A DNA stretch of 64,000 nucleotides from Halorubrum salipaludis (GTDB taxonomy: Archaea > Halobacteriota > Halobacteria > Halobacteriales > Haloferacaceae): positions 186,001-250,000 of the forward strand of contig NZ_NSKC01000008.1 in the NCBI RefSeq assembly GCF_002286985.1, read 5' to 3'. A model generated the notes under the pieces. The model was not told the origin of the DNA. It did no database searches and saw only the letters and a list, made by a program, of their open reading frames with translations. The position numbers and the translations under genes are program-made. Below are positions 16,666 through 25,759 of the stretch, one piece after another; within the stretch, counting starts at the first letter, position 1, and each line of letters starts with the position of its first letter.

Positions 16666-16737
16666 CCACTACGCCTGTATCGATCACAATCGGGTCAGAA
16701 CGGATCGGTTTTGCGGGATGTCAACGAGGCCCAGATC

Positions 16738-17346
16738 CTAAAACGGGATCCAGTCGGAGGGCTGCCCGACCCGACCGCGGACGCGGAACTCCCGGTCGTC
16801 GCCCTCGACGCGGGTCTCGGCGATCACGTCGAACGGCTCGTGGAGGGTGTGGACCACCTGCTCGTCGTGGGCGGTCGAGTTGACCACGCCGACGAACGGC
16901 CACCCCTCGCCGGAGGTCTGGGAGGTCATCACGCGGGTGAATCGGTAGATCCGCTCGGGGTCCCAGTACATCAGCAGCTGGGACAGCGAGTAGACGCCCA
17001 CGGCGCGGTCGCGGCCGGCCGACGACTCGACCACGTCGGTGAACTTGATCCCGATGTCGGTGAGGTTGCCGGCGCTGGCGACGTACTTCGTCGTCGGCGT
17101 GTCGTCGCGTTTGTCGCCCTGCTCGTGGGTGACGCAGTCGATGACGACCACGTCGTCGCCGTCTTTTCCGGTGATCGACTCGTAGTCGCCGCGGACCTTC
17201 TCCGCGGTCCGGCCGGTGGAGATGACGACCGGTCCGTCGGACCACTCGGCGAGCAGTCGGTTGAAGAGGTCGTACTTCCCGCTCATCGGCGGCCCGGTGA
17301 CGAGCACGCTGTCGGCGTCGCGGACAGCGTCGGGAAGCACGGTCAT
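16738..17346 (-). CDS. RecA-superfamily ATPase-like protein (HTR-like/DUF7504 type)
   Basis: 202 residues. A Walker A-like GPPMSGKYDLFN lies near residues 18-29 and a Walker B-like strand DDVVVIDCV near 63-71. The rest is a single RecA/KaiC-like domain with YSLSQLLMYWDPERIYRF. Short ATPases of this kind are called HTR-like proteins in haloarchaea and often sit near signalling genes. It is the third gene of a minus-strand set with 17390-17782 and 17782-18498, next to cheW. No biochemical role is known; ATP binding is inferred from the motif. Confidence 0.7.
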   Translation of the reverse strand: MTVLPDAVRDADSVLVTGPPMSGKYDLFNRLLAEWSDGPVVISTGRTAEKVRGDYESITGKDGDDVVVIDCVTHEQGDKRDDTPTTKYVASAGNLTDIGIKFTDVVESSAGRDRAVGVYSLSQLLMYWDPERIYRFTRVMTSQTSGEGWPFVGVVNSTAHDEQVVHTLHEPFDVIAETRVEGDDREFRVRGRVGQPSDWIPF

Positions 17347-17389
17347 GTGTCTGGCTTGAGGGGGTGTCGGGTAAAACCCTTCCGAGGGA

Positions 17390-17782
17390 TCACTTCCGAA
17401 GCATCGACGGGAGGTCGAGCGACGACGGGGGCCCCTCGCGGGGAGCCCGCGTGAGTGTCAGTTCCGTTATCGCTCCGGGGAGCGCGGCCGACACCGGAGC
17501 GCCGCGCGGGGAGCCGGTGCCGTCGACGAGCCGATCCCAGACCGCCTCGGCATCGGGGTCGTCGGCCTCGGCGGCGATCTCCAGCGCCTTGGTCCGCCCC
17601 TCGTCGTACGAGAGCTCGATCAGACTCCGGTCGTACGCGTTCTCGAAGGCGTCCAGGACCCGGTCGAGCTCGGCGGGGCGCTCGTTGCCGACGCCGGCGG
17701 CGACGCCGAGCGCGAACGCGCGCTCGACGGCCTCCTCGCGGCCGAGCTCCTCCCACTCCGTGCCGAAGGTCCGGTCGTACAT
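17390..17782 (-). CDS. Conserved small haloarchaeal protein of unknown function
   Basis: 130 residues from ATG 17782, overlapping the stop of the KaiC-like gene by 1 bp (TGATG), so the two are translationally coupled. The first 90 residues are mostly helical: YDRTFGTEWEELGREEAVER, a small Ala/Gly segment, then AYDRSLIELSYDEGRTKALE. The tail is Pro/Ser-rich. No catalytic motif or membrane segment is seen. Its place between two RecA-fold ATPase genes suggests it works with them. Confidence 0.65.
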   Translation of the reverse strand: MYDRTFGTEWEELGREEAVERAFALGVAAGVGNERPAELDRVLDAFENAYDRSLIELSYDEGRTKALEIAAEADDPDAEAVWDRLVDGTGSPRGAPVSAALPGAITELTLTRAPREGPPSSLDLPSMLRK

Positions 17783-18498
17783 CAGCGGCTCACCGCCGCG
17801 GCCTCGCCGACCCGGAGCCCGCCGTCGGTGAACTCGACGCCCTGGATGTCGGTGTCGACGTCGGTGCCGCGCATCTTCAGCACCTGGATCCCGCGCTGCA
17901 TCCCGTCGTCTTCGAGGTAGTTGTGCATGAAGACGACGCCGTGCGCGAGGTAGTGCTCCTCGGAGTAGGCGCTCGGGTCGGTCATCTCGGAGATGAGCAG
18001 GGTCGTCGCGTCGGTCCGCTTCAGCGAGGAGAGCAGCTGGATCATCGTGTCCTCGTCGTCGTCGAGGAGGAACCGCAACAGCATGGTGGAGTCGAAGACG
18101 ACCCGGTCGATGTCGCGTGAGTTGATGAATCCGGTGAGCCGGTTCGTCACCCCCGAGTGGTCCCGCCGCTCGCCCGGGAGCCCGAAGAACCGCCGACCGT
18201 CCGAGGAGAACGAGTCGAGGAAGGTGATCCGGTCGGAGTCGAGGGCCCGGTCGAACCCGAAGTCGTACCCGCCCATGTCGCGGCGGATCCCCTCTTTCGT
18301 CTCGTGCATGCTGATGTACAGCACGTCTTCGCCGTTCCGAGCGCCCTGCGCAGCGAACTGCGAGCAGAACGTCGTTTTCCCGCTGCCGGGAGGGCCGCTG
18401 ACAACGTACAGGCGGTTCTCCGGGAATCCGCCGTCGACGAGGGCGTCGAACCCGGGAACGCCGCTTGAGGCGCGCATACGGATCGACTTGTCGGTCAT
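17782..18498 (-). CDS. KaiC-like/RAD55-family ATPase
   Basis: 238 residues with one complete KaiC domain: Walker A GPPGSGKTTF (about residues 35-44), Walker B RVVFDSTMLLRF, and the N-terminal GVPGFDALVDGGFPENR typical of KaiC/GvpD proteins. A single domain makes it shorter than cyanobacterial KaiC. First gene of a three-gene minus-strand unit beside cheW and the che operon. Possible roles are signal-dependent regulation or taxis, but no direct evidence exists here. CirA-type KaiC-like proteins are a related alternative. Confidence 0.8.
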   Translation of the reverse strand: MTDKSIRMRASSGVPGFDALVDGGFPENRLYVVSGPPGSGKTTFCSQFAAQGARNGEDVLYISMHETKEGIRRDMGGYDFGFDRALDSDRITFLDSFSSDGRRFFGLPGERRDHSGVTNRLTGFINSRDIDRVVFDSTMLLRFLLDDDEDTMIQLLSSLKRTDATTLLISEMTDPSAYSEEHYLAHGVVFMHNYLEDDGMQRGIQVLKMRGTDVDTDIQGVEFTDGGLRVGEAAAVSR

Positions 18499-18638
18499 CG
18501 GATAAGGGTTGGCACCCGGTTCTCACGGGTGAGAACGATCGCGGGCAGGCGCGGCTACCGATGTCCGGTCATTGGAAAGTGCGGCCGACGGTGTCGGTGC
18601 GAGCGGCCGACGATGTCCGTCCAGAGCGGAAACTCGCG

Positions 18639-19124
18639 CTACGCGTCGGCTTCCTCGCCGTCCGCGGCGAGCTCGGCGGCGTCGATGTTCTCGATGTCGT
18701 CGATGTCCGGCGAGACCCAGACCACGAAGCGGTCGTCGGACTTGACGATCCCGTTGACCCCCTCGTCGTCGACGGTCGTCGCCTGATCGACGTCCTCCGG
18801 AGCCACGTCACGGACCTGGAACACTTCGTCGACCATCCAGCCGACGGTGCCTCCCTCGTCGATCTCCGCGTCGTCGAACACGACGATCCGCTCGCGGGGT
18901 CCCTCCTCGTCGATCGAAAAGAGCGTCTTCGGGTCGACGATCGTGGTCGTGCGCCCCCGCAGGTCCATCACGCCCTCGACGTGGTCGGGGGAGTTGGGGA
19001 TCCGCGTGAGTTCGCCGGCGTCGACGATCTCGTCGATGACTCCGATGTCCAGACAGTACGTCCCGTCGCCCAGCCCGAACTCCAGCACTTTCGTGGGTTC
19101 GGCGTCCGTCTCGATGGCTGCCAT
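18639..19124 (-). CDS. cheW: Chemotaxis coupling protein CheW
   Basis: 161 residues from ATG 19124 (MAAIETDAEPTKVLEFGLGD). It is one CheW SH3-like domain: EFGLGDGTYCLDIGVIDEIV, NSPDHVEGVMDLRGRTTTIVD, and GWMVDEVFQVRDV. It links transducers to the kinase CheA. It is divergent from cheB (19227), with 102 bp between the start codons, so both promoters share that gap. A longer open frame to 19511 overlaps cheB and is not used. Confidence 0.92.
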   Translation of the reverse strand: MAAIETDAEPTKVLEFGLGDGTYCLDIGVIDEIVDAGELTRIPNSPDHVEGVMDLRGRTTTIVDPKTLFSIDEEGPRERIVVFDDAEIDEGGTVGWMVDEVFQVRDVAPEDVDQATTVDDEGVNGIVKSDDRFVVWVSPDIDDIENIDAAELAADGEEADA

Positions 19125-19226
19125 GGACGTGTCTGCGGCGAAGGGGCCAATAACCGTGTCCCCTGAATTATCAGGCGTGATTACCGGGTCCGTGCATTTA
19201 TGCTGATTCTGGGCCCGCTTCCGTAC

Positions 19227-20333
19227 ATGAGTAGGACGACGGATCGGCGAGGCGGTCGCGACGACTCTCTGCGGGTGGTTGTCGTCGACGACTCGCCGTT
19301 CATGCGAGGGTTGATCTCCGACCTCTTGACCGACGCGGGGGTCGCGGTCGTCGGCGAGGCGGGCGACGGCGCCGAGGCGCTGTCGGTGGTCGCCGAGACG
19401 CGTCCGGACGTCGTGACGATGGACGTCGAGATGCCGGGGATGGGGGGACTCGAAGCCGTCGAGCGACTGATGGACGAGACGCCGACGCCCGTGCTGATGC
19501 TGTCGGCGCACACCGCCGAGGGCGCCGAAGTGACGTTCGAGGCGCTCGAACGGGGCGCGGTCGACTTCTTCTCGAAGCCGGGCGGCGAGGTCTCGACCGG
19601 TGTCTCCCGCGAGTCCGACCGGCTCGTCGAGGCGGTCAGGTCGGTCGCGGGCGCCGACCTCGCCGCGGCGACGCGCGACCGCCGCGAGCGCGAGGCCGCC
19701 GAGCGCGGCCCGGACGCGACGGCCTCGACCGCTTCAACCCCGCCGACCGCGACCGCCGATGTCGACGACCCGCTGACGGTCGTGATCGGCGCGTCGACCG
19801 GCGGACCGAACGCGGTCGAACGTGTCATGTCGGCGCTGCCGATGGCCGACTGCCGGGTTGTCATCGTCCAGCACATGCCCGAGGCGTTCACGTCGCGGTT
19901 CGCCGACCGGCTCGACGAGGCCTCCGCGTACGACGTGCGCGAGGCGAGCGACGGCGCCCGGATCGGGAAGGGCGAGGCGCTCGTCGCCCGCGGCGGGAGC
20001 CACACCCGGATCGACAGCTACCGGTCCGGTCGGCTCCGCGTCAAGCTCGACGAGGACGACTCGCAGTCGGTCACGCCCGCCGCGGACGTGACGATGCGCT
20101 CGGCGGCTGAGGTCGTCGACGGCCCCCTCGTGGGCGTCGTGTTGACCGGGATGGGCTCGGACGCCTCCGAGGGGATCCGGGCGATGGCCGACGCGGGCGC
20201 GCGGACCATCGCGCAGAGCGAGGACACCTGCGTCATCTACGGGATGCCGAAGCGCGCGGTGGAGACGGGCGGCGTCGACGAGGTGCACGACCTCGACGAC
20301 GTGGCCGGCGCGATCGTGGGGGGTGAGGCCTGA
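19227..20333 (+). CDS. cheB: Chemotaxis response regulator protein-glutamate methylesterase CheB
   Basis: 368 residues from ATG 19227. Receiver domain about 15-130 with phosphoacceptor D66 (VVTMDVEMPG), an Ala/Arg-rich linker, and a methylesterase domain about 178-365 with catalytic S190 (VIGASTGGPN), H216 (IVQHMPEAF) and D312 (GMGSDASEG). It removes methyl groups from transducers (and deamidates) when phosphorylated by CheA. First gene of cheB-cheA-cheR-HEAT-cheF; the stop overlaps the cheA start by 1 bp. Confidence 0.96.
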   Translation: MSRTTDRRGGRDDSLRVVVVDDSPFMRGLISDLLTDAGVAVVGEAGDGAEALSVVAETRPDVVTMDVEMPGMGGLEAVERLMDETPTPVLMLSAHTAEGAEVTFEALERGAVDFFSKPGGEVSTGVSRESDRLVEAVRSVAGADLAAATRDRREREAAERGPDATASTASTPPTATADVDDPLTVVIGASTGGPNAVERVMSALPMADCRVVIVQHMPEAFTSRFADRLDEASAYDVREASDGARIGKGEALVARGGSHTRIDSYRSGRLRVKLDEDDSQSVTPAADVTMRSAAEVVDGPLVGVVLTGMGSDASEGIRAMADAGARTIAQSEDTCVIYGMPKRAVETGGVDEVHDLDDVAGAIVGGEA

Positions 20334-22636
20334 TGGACTCCCACCGCGCCGCGTTCGTCGCCGAGGCGGAAGACGGGATCACGGACCTGAACAACGCCCT
20401 CCTCGCCTTGGAGGCCGACCCCGAGGACGCCGAGGCGATGGACGACGTGTTCCGCGTCGCCCACACGCTGAAGGGCAACGCCGCGGCGATGGGGTACGAG
20501 GACGTCTCCGACTTCGGACACGCCCTCGAGGACCTCCTCGACGCGGTCCGACAGGGCGACCGCGAGGTGACGCCCGAGCTGATGGACCTCCTCTTCGAGG
20601 GGGTCGACACCGTCGAGGCGATGGTCTCCGAGATCGCCGACACGGGCGACGTATCGACCGATCCCTCCGATCTGGAGGGCCGCCTCCGCGAGATGGAGGA
20701 GCACGGGACCGTCGGCGGCGGAGACGAGGACGGCGATACCGCCGAGGGCGACTCCGGAACCGACGCCGGCGACGCCGACGCGAGCGCGGACGACGAAGGC
20801 GCGGACGATGGCGACGCCGGCGCGGACGCCGGCGAACCTGAGGAGGATTCGGGCGACGCCGACGACGTGTCCGTTCCCGACCTCCCCGACGCGGCCGCCG
20901 CCCTCGACGACCCGGTCGCGTACGCGGACGTGACGATCGGCGAGACCGCGATGGCGGGCGTCGACGCCGCGCTCGTGGTGCAGGCGCTCGGCAACCAGTT
21001 CGGCGAGTACGTCACGGTTCCCGACGCCGAGGCGCTGGAGGACGGCGAGTACGACGAGCGGTTCGACGCCTTCGTCGGCGACGCCGACCCCGACGTGGTC
21101 GCCGAGGGGATCGGCGCGCTCACCCAGGTTGAGTCGATCGCGACGGCAGGCGTCGAAAACGGGGAAGACGGCGAAGCGGGCGACGAAGACGGCGAGTCGA
21201 CCGAAGCGGGCGACGCAGCCGAGACCGACGACGCCGAAGCGACCGCGGACGACGACGACCCGGACACCGCCAGCGACACGGACGATACCGACGACACGGC
21301 GGATGGGGCGGACGCCGAAGAGGAAGATACCACCGAGGCCGAAGACGACGCGTCGGACTCCGGCTCCTCTTCCGACTCCAAGTCCGGCGACGAGATCAAG
21401 TCCATCCGCGTCGACGTCGACCAGGTCGACGAGCTGTACGGGCTCGTCGAGCAGCTGGTGACGAGCCGGATCAAGCTCCGCCGGGAGTTAGAGGAGCTGA
21501 ACGCGCAGTCGGACGCGTTAGACGAACTGGACAAGCTCGCGTCCAGCCTGCAGGACACGGCGATGGACATGCGGCTCATCCCGTTCTCGCAGGTGTCCGA
21601 CTCGTTCCCGCGGCTCGTCCGCGACATCTCGCGGGACCTCGACAAGCGGATCGACTTCGAGATCGAGGGCGACGACGTGGAGCTCGACCGCACCATCCTC
21701 ACGGAGATGCGCGACCCGCTCGTCCACGTCCTGCGGAACGCGGTCGACCACGGGATCGAGACCCCCGAGGAGCGCGAGGCGGCCGGGAAGGACCCGACCG
21801 GGCACGTCAGGCTCACGGCCGAGCGCGAGCGCGACCACGTCATCATCGAGGTGGCCGACGACGGCGGCGGACTCGACCCCGACCAGCTCCGCGAGAAGGC
21901 GGTCGACGAAGGGGTCAAGAGCCGCGAGGCGGTCGATGCGATGGAAGACGACGAGGTGTACGACCTCGTGTTCCACCCCGGCTTCTCCACCGCGGAGGAG
22001 GTCACGGACGTCTCCGGGCGCGGCGTCGGGATGGACGTGGTCCGGACGACCGCCCGCGACCTCGACGGCTCCGTCTCGGTCGAGAGCGAACCGGGCGAGG
22101 GGACCACGGTCCGGTTCCGGCTCCCCGTCACCGTCGCCATCGTGAAGGTGATGTTCGTCGACGTGGGCGGCACGGAGTACGGGATCCCGATCAAGTCGAT
22201 CGCCGAGGTCGCCCGCGCGGACGACGTGGAGGAGGTCCACGGCGACGAGATCGTCCGCCACGAGGACGACCTGTACCCCGTGATCCGGCTGAACGAGCGG
22301 CTCGCGAACAGCGGCGCCGCGGCGGCCGGGTCCGGCGTCGGCGCCGGCGGTCCCGGTCAGTCGGAGGCGGCGGCCGGCGACGAGGCCGGAGCCGCGACGA
22401 CGGACGACGACACAGCCTCCGCGACGACCGACGGCGGCGTGACCGACGAGGGGATGCTCGTGCGGATCCGCGAGGAGACCCGGCAGGTCGCGCTCCACTG
22501 CGACGCCGTGCTCGATCAGGAGGAAGTGGTCGTGAAACCGCTCGACGGGCCGCTGTCGGGGACGCCGGGCCTCAGCGGCACGGCGGTCCTCGGCGACGGC
22601 GACGTCGTGGCCGTCCTCGACGTGGTGAGCCTATGA
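20333..22636 (+). CDS. cheA: Chemotaxis histidine kinase CheA
   Basis: 767 residues. P1 Hpt domain with H44 in RVAHTLKGNAAAMGY. A long acidic linker follows, with a possible P2-like segment about 180-260. Dimerisation helices start near IKSIRVDVDQVDELYGLVEQ (about 360). The ATPase has N box LRNAVDHGIE, G1 VADDGGGLD and G2 GRGVGMDVV, and a CheW-like P5 domain follows. P5 contains a Gly/Ala/acidic insertion (about 660-700) not usual in bacteria. It phosphorylates CheY and CheB. Coupled to cheB (TGATG) and cheR (ATGA). Confidence 0.96.
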   Translation: MDSHRAAFVAEAEDGITDLNNALLALEADPEDAEAMDDVFRVAHTLKGNAAAMGYEDVSDFGHALEDLLDAVRQGDREVTPELMDLLFEGVDTVEAMVSEIADTGDVSTDPSDLEGRLREMEEHGTVGGGDEDGDTAEGDSGTDAGDADASADDEGADDGDAGADAGEPEEDSGDADDVSVPDLPDAAAALDDPVAYADVTIGETAMAGVDAALVVQALGNQFGEYVTVPDAEALEDGEYDERFDAFVGDADPDVVAEGIGALTQVESIATAGVENGEDGEAGDEDGESTEAGDAAETDDAEATADDDDPDTASDTDDTDDTADGADAEEEDTTEAEDDASDSGSSSDSKSGDEIKSIRVDVDQVDELYGLVEQLVTSRIKLRRELEELNAQSDALDELDKLASSLQDTAMDMRLIPFSQVSDSFPRLVRDISRDLDKRIDFEIEGDDVELDRTILTEMRDPLVHVLRNAVDHGIETPEEREAAGKDPTGHVRLTAERERDHVIIEVADDGGGLDPDQLREKAVDEGVKSREAVDAMEDDEVYDLVFHPGFSTAEEVTDVSGRGVGMDVVRTTARDLDGSVSVESEPGEGTTVRFRLPVTVAIVKVMFVDVGGTEYGIPIKSIAEVARADDVEEVHGDEIVRHEDDLYPVIRLNERLANSGAAAAGSGVGAGGPGQSEAAAGDEAGAATTDDDTASATTDGGVTDEGMLVRIREETRQVALHCDAVLDQEEVVVKPLDGPLSGTPGLSGTAVLGDGDVVAVLDVVSL

Positions 22637-23442
22637 GCGGCGAGACCGAGACGGCCTTCGAGGGCGTCCTCAGGCAGATCGACGACACGGTGCCGTTCGA
22701 GCCCGGCTACTACAACGAGTCGTACCTCGACCGCCGGATCACCGCTCGGATGCGTCGACGCGACACCGAGTCCCACGAGGAGTACGAGCGGCTGCTCCGG
22801 GAGGACGACGACGAGCGCGAGGCGCTGATGGACGCGCTCACCATCAACGTGACGGAGTTCTTCCGCAACCCGGAGATGTGGGAGGTGCTCCGCGGCGTGC
22901 TGCGTGAGCGGACGAGCGAGCAGCGGCGGGTCCGGGTCTGGTCGGCCCCCTCAGCGGACGGCCGGGAGCCGTACTCCGTCGCGATGCTGGCCTGCGACGA
23001 CCCGGAGATCGACGAGTCCCGCGTCAAGGTGCTCGGCTCGGACATCAGCGAGGAGGCGCTCGACAACGCCCGCGAGGGCGTGTACCACACCACCCGCACG
23101 ACCGACATCGCGGCGGAGCTCGAGCCCCTCTCGGACCCCGACCGCTACGTCGAGCGCGACGGCGACACGTTTCAGGTGCGCTCGGACGTCCAGCGGCTCG
23201 TCGACTTCGAGACGCACGATCTGATCCGTGACGGCGCGCGCGATCCCTTCGACGTGGTGCTGTGCCGCAACCTGCTGATCTACATCGACGTGGACCACAA
23301 GGGGGCGCTGTTCGACACGCTCGAGGCGTCGCTCGCCGACGACGGCGTGCTCGTGCTCGGCATGACCGAGAGCGTCCCGCCGGACCGCTCGGACAGGTAC
23401 GACCCGATCGACAAGCGTCGGCGGGTGTTCCGGAGGGTCTGA
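22633..23442 (+). CDS. cheR: Chemotaxis methyltransferase CheR
   Basis: 269 residues from ATG 22633, overlapping the cheA stop by 4 bp. The N-terminal helical domain contains NESYLDRRITARMRRR and the TEFFRNPEMW signature; the SAM-binding domain has VWSAPSADGREPYSVAML, and DVVLCRNLLIYID is the conserved late motif. It methylates glutamates on Htr transducers, opposing CheB. The stop overlaps the next start by 1 bp. Confidence 0.95.
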   Translation: MSGETETAFEGVLRQIDDTVPFEPGYYNESYLDRRITARMRRRDTESHEEYERLLREDDDEREALMDALTINVTEFFRNPEMWEVLRGVLRERTSEQRRVRVWSAPSADGREPYSVAMLACDDPEIDESRVKVLGSDISEEALDNAREGVYHTTRTTDIAAELEPLSDPDRYVERDGDTFQVRSDVQRLVDFETHDLIRDGARDPFDVVLCRNLLIYIDVDHKGALFDTLEASLADDGVLVLGMTESVPPDRSDRYDPIDKRRRVFRRV

Positions 23443-24650
23443 TGTCGCTGTACCAGCACGCGAGAGACGGGAACGCCGAGCGCCTCAGGGACGCGATGGG
23501 CAGCGACAGCGCCGCGGTCCGGAAGCGCGCGGCCGAGTTCCTCGGCGAGGTCGCCGATCCGGACGACCAGCCGTCCATCGACGTGCTCTTGCGCGCCGCG
23601 ACCGGCGACGAGGGCGCGCAGGTCCGCGGGGCCGCGGTCGACGCGCTCGACGAGATCGGCGAGGCCGCGCTCGAACAGCTCCTCTCGGAGCTCACGGGTA
23701 CCAAGGGGTCCGAGGCTGAGTGGGTCACCGCCCGGAAGTTCGCCCGCGCGCTACAGGCCGACCGCCCGGAGCTCCGGATGGCCGCCGCCAACGCGCTCGG
23801 TCGGCTTGACGACGCGAGCGGGCTCCAGCACCTCGTCGAGGCGCTCGACGACGAGGACCCCCGCGTCAGGCTGCGGGCGTGTCAGGCCTGCGGGACGTTC
23901 GCCGACCCGCGTGCGGTCCCCGGACTGACGGAGCGGCTCGACGACGAGCCGCGGGTCCGGCGGGCGGCCGCGAACGCGCTCGGCAACATCGGGACGGACC
24001 AGGCGCTCGCCCCCCTCCTGGACCTCCTCGACGACTCCGACGAGTCGCTCCGGCGCATCGCCGCCGGCGCCCTCGGAAAGGCGAACAACTCGGAGCCGAT
24101 CGAACCGCTGGCGCGCGCGCTCGGCGACGAGAGCGCGGTGGTGCGCAACGCCGCGGTGTACTCGGTCATCGAACTCCTCTCGAACGTCCCGACCGAGCAG
24201 AGCCACGCCGTCCGGGATCAGGTCGTCTCGGAGCTGAAGCAGGCCGACGACGCGACCGTCGTGGAGCCGCTCGTCGAGATCCTCACTGACGGTCAGCAGA
24301 GCCGCCAGCGGCGGAACGCGGCGTGGATCCTCGGCCGGGTCGCGGAGCCGGAGTCGGCGGCCGCGGTCGAGGCCCTCGCGGACGCGCTCGCCGACGAGGA
24401 CGCGCAGACCGCGCAGTTCGCGGCCACCAGCCTCAAGAGCCTCGGCGGGCCGATCGTCGAGGACCGGCTCCTCGACCGGCTCGGCACCGAACACCCCGAG
24501 GACGCCCGCGCGAAGGCGGTGTTCGTGCTCGGGCAGGTGGGCGGCCAGGAGACGCTCAACAAGCTCGAAGAGTTCACCGACGACGAGAGCCCCGCGGTCC
24601 GGAAGCGGGTGTTTTCGGCCGTCTCGAAGCTCCGGGCGGGGGGATCCTAA
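23442..24650 (+). CDS. HEAT-repeat (PBS-lyase type) protein of the che operon
   Basis: 402 residues from ATG 23442, translationally coupled to cheR (TGATG). Nearly the whole chain is HEAT/PBS-type helical repeats of about 30 residues, e.g. RMAAANALGRLDD, RLRACQACGTFADPRA, RRAAANALGNIG, RRIAAGALGKANN, RNAAVYSVIELLS and RRNAAWILGRVAEPESA. In Halobacterium a HEAT-type protein (OE2401F) is encoded next to the CheF proteins and belongs to the archaeal taxis interaction network; this gene has the same place, just before cheF. Likely a scaffold; precise partner unknown. Confidence 0.85.
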   Translation: MSLYQHARDGNAERLRDAMGSDSAAVRKRAAEFLGEVADPDDQPSIDVLLRAATGDEGAQVRGAAVDALDEIGEAALEQLLSELTGTKGSEAEWVTARKFARALQADRPELRMAAANALGRLDDASGLQHLVEALDDEDPRVRLRACQACGTFADPRAVPGLTERLDDEPRVRRAAANALGNIGTDQALAPLLDLLDDSDESLRRIAAGALGKANNSEPIEPLARALGDESAVVRNAAVYSVIELLSNVPTEQSHAVRDQVVSELKQADDATVVEPLVEILTDGQQSRQRRNAAWILGRVAEPESAAAVEALADALADEDAQTAQFAATSLKSLGGPIVEDRLLDRLGTEHPEDARAKAVFVLGQVGGQETLNKLEEFTDDESPAVRKRVFSAVSKLRAGGS

Positions 24651-25523
24651 ATGTCGGGGGAGAGCGGCGAGTACAAGGTCGCCGACACGCAGGCCCGGTT
24701 CGCGGTCGCCGTCCGCGACGGGCGGAAGGTGAGCGACGTCTCGTGGACGCCGGGGCGCGTACTCCTATCGAACCGGCGGCTCATCCTCGCCGGCAACGAC
24801 GGGAAGCGCACGGTCCCGCTCTCCGAGCTCGAGGGGCTCGGCGGACGCCACGACGCCAACCAGTCGGTCGCGCGAGTCTCCAACTACGTCAGCTTCGATC
24901 TGGGCGATCAGGTGTTGCTCGTCGCCGCCTCCGAGCACGAGTCGTTCGAGCGCGACGTGTACCGGGCGCTGCTCGACCAGCGGACGGTGACCGCGAAACA
25001 CCCCGCGATCGAGGGGGGCGTCGTGCAGGAGACCGAGTGGGAGCAGGCCCGGGTGAAGATCGACGAGAACGGGCTCAACGCGGCCTTAGAAAGCGGCGCG
25101 TTCGTGAAGTTCGACCTCGACGACATCAGCGGTCTGGACGCCGCGAAACGCACCGTCAACGGCGAGAAGAAGCCCGTGATCGAAGTGTCGCACACCGACG
25201 ACGAGGGGACCAGCATCGAGACCCACATCGCCGGCGACCCCAGCCGGATGCGGTTCGTCGAGGCGTGGCTCCGGAAGGGCGAGCAGCGCTCGTCGACGAA
25301 CGTCGACCTCTCCAGCCGCGACCGGGAGGTGCTGATGGCGCTGTACTCCGGCGTCTCGCCGTTCGAGATCCCGTCGTTCCTCGGGATGGACGTCGACGCC
25401 GTCGAGGAGACGTTCGAGCGGCTGATCGACCTCGAAGTGGTCGAGGAGGTGCGGATACGCCGCGAGGTGGCGCTGAACTCCCGCGGACGCAACATCGCCA
25501 GCGAGGCGATGAACGAGCAGTAG
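24651..25523 (+). CDS. cheF: Archaeal chemotaxis adaptor CheF
   Basis: 290 residues; starts immediately after the HEAT gene stop. CheF (DUF439) is found only in archaea with both archaella and a che system, and connects CheY to the archaellum motor. Seen here: N-terminal beta-rich region (VADTQARFAVAVRDGRKVSD, RVLLSNRRLILAG), a middle DLDDISGLDAAKRTVNGEK, and a C-terminal winged-helix-like part (SSRDREVLMALYSGVSPFEI, LEVVEEVRIRREV). The length is normal for the family. Last gene of the operon. Confidence 0.92.
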   Translation: MSGESGEYKVADTQARFAVAVRDGRKVSDVSWTPGRVLLSNRRLILAGNDGKRTVPLSELEGLGGRHDANQSVARVSNYVSFDLGDQVLLVAASEHESFERDVYRALLDQRTVTAKHPAIEGGVVQETEWEQARVKIDENGLNAALESGAFVKFDLDDISGLDAAKRTVNGEKKPVIEVSHTDDEGTSIETHIAGDPSRMRFVEAWLRKGEQRSSTNVDLSSRDREVLMALYSGVSPFEIPSFLGMDVDAVEETFERLIDLEVVEEVRIRREVALNSRGRNIASEAMNEQ

Positions 25524-25730
25524 CAGGCGGGCGACTTCGGGAGCGTCGGTGGCGAGCGCTGTCGGGGAGTAGCGAACAGCCGGCGCGACCGGTCTACCGC
25601 GGCGGTGCGCCGGGCTCCCGCCTCGGCCGCCGCGGACGGCGACTCAGTTCACGGGCGGGGTGGTCGCGGTATCAGTGATAAACTGCGGGGTCGCTCGGAA
25701 GGCGCACCCCGTCGTCGACGTCGAATTACT

Positions 25731-25738
25731 CTTAAGTC
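25731..25738 (+). promoter_or_regulatory. TATA-like box before the HAD phosphatase gene
   Basis: CTTAAGTC in an AT-rich patch, 22-29 bp before the ATG at 25760. It is the likely promoter of the phosphatase-aldolase pair with a near-leaderless transcript. Confidence 0.45.
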
Positions 25739-25759
25739 ACAGCCCGACCGAAGGGGGAC

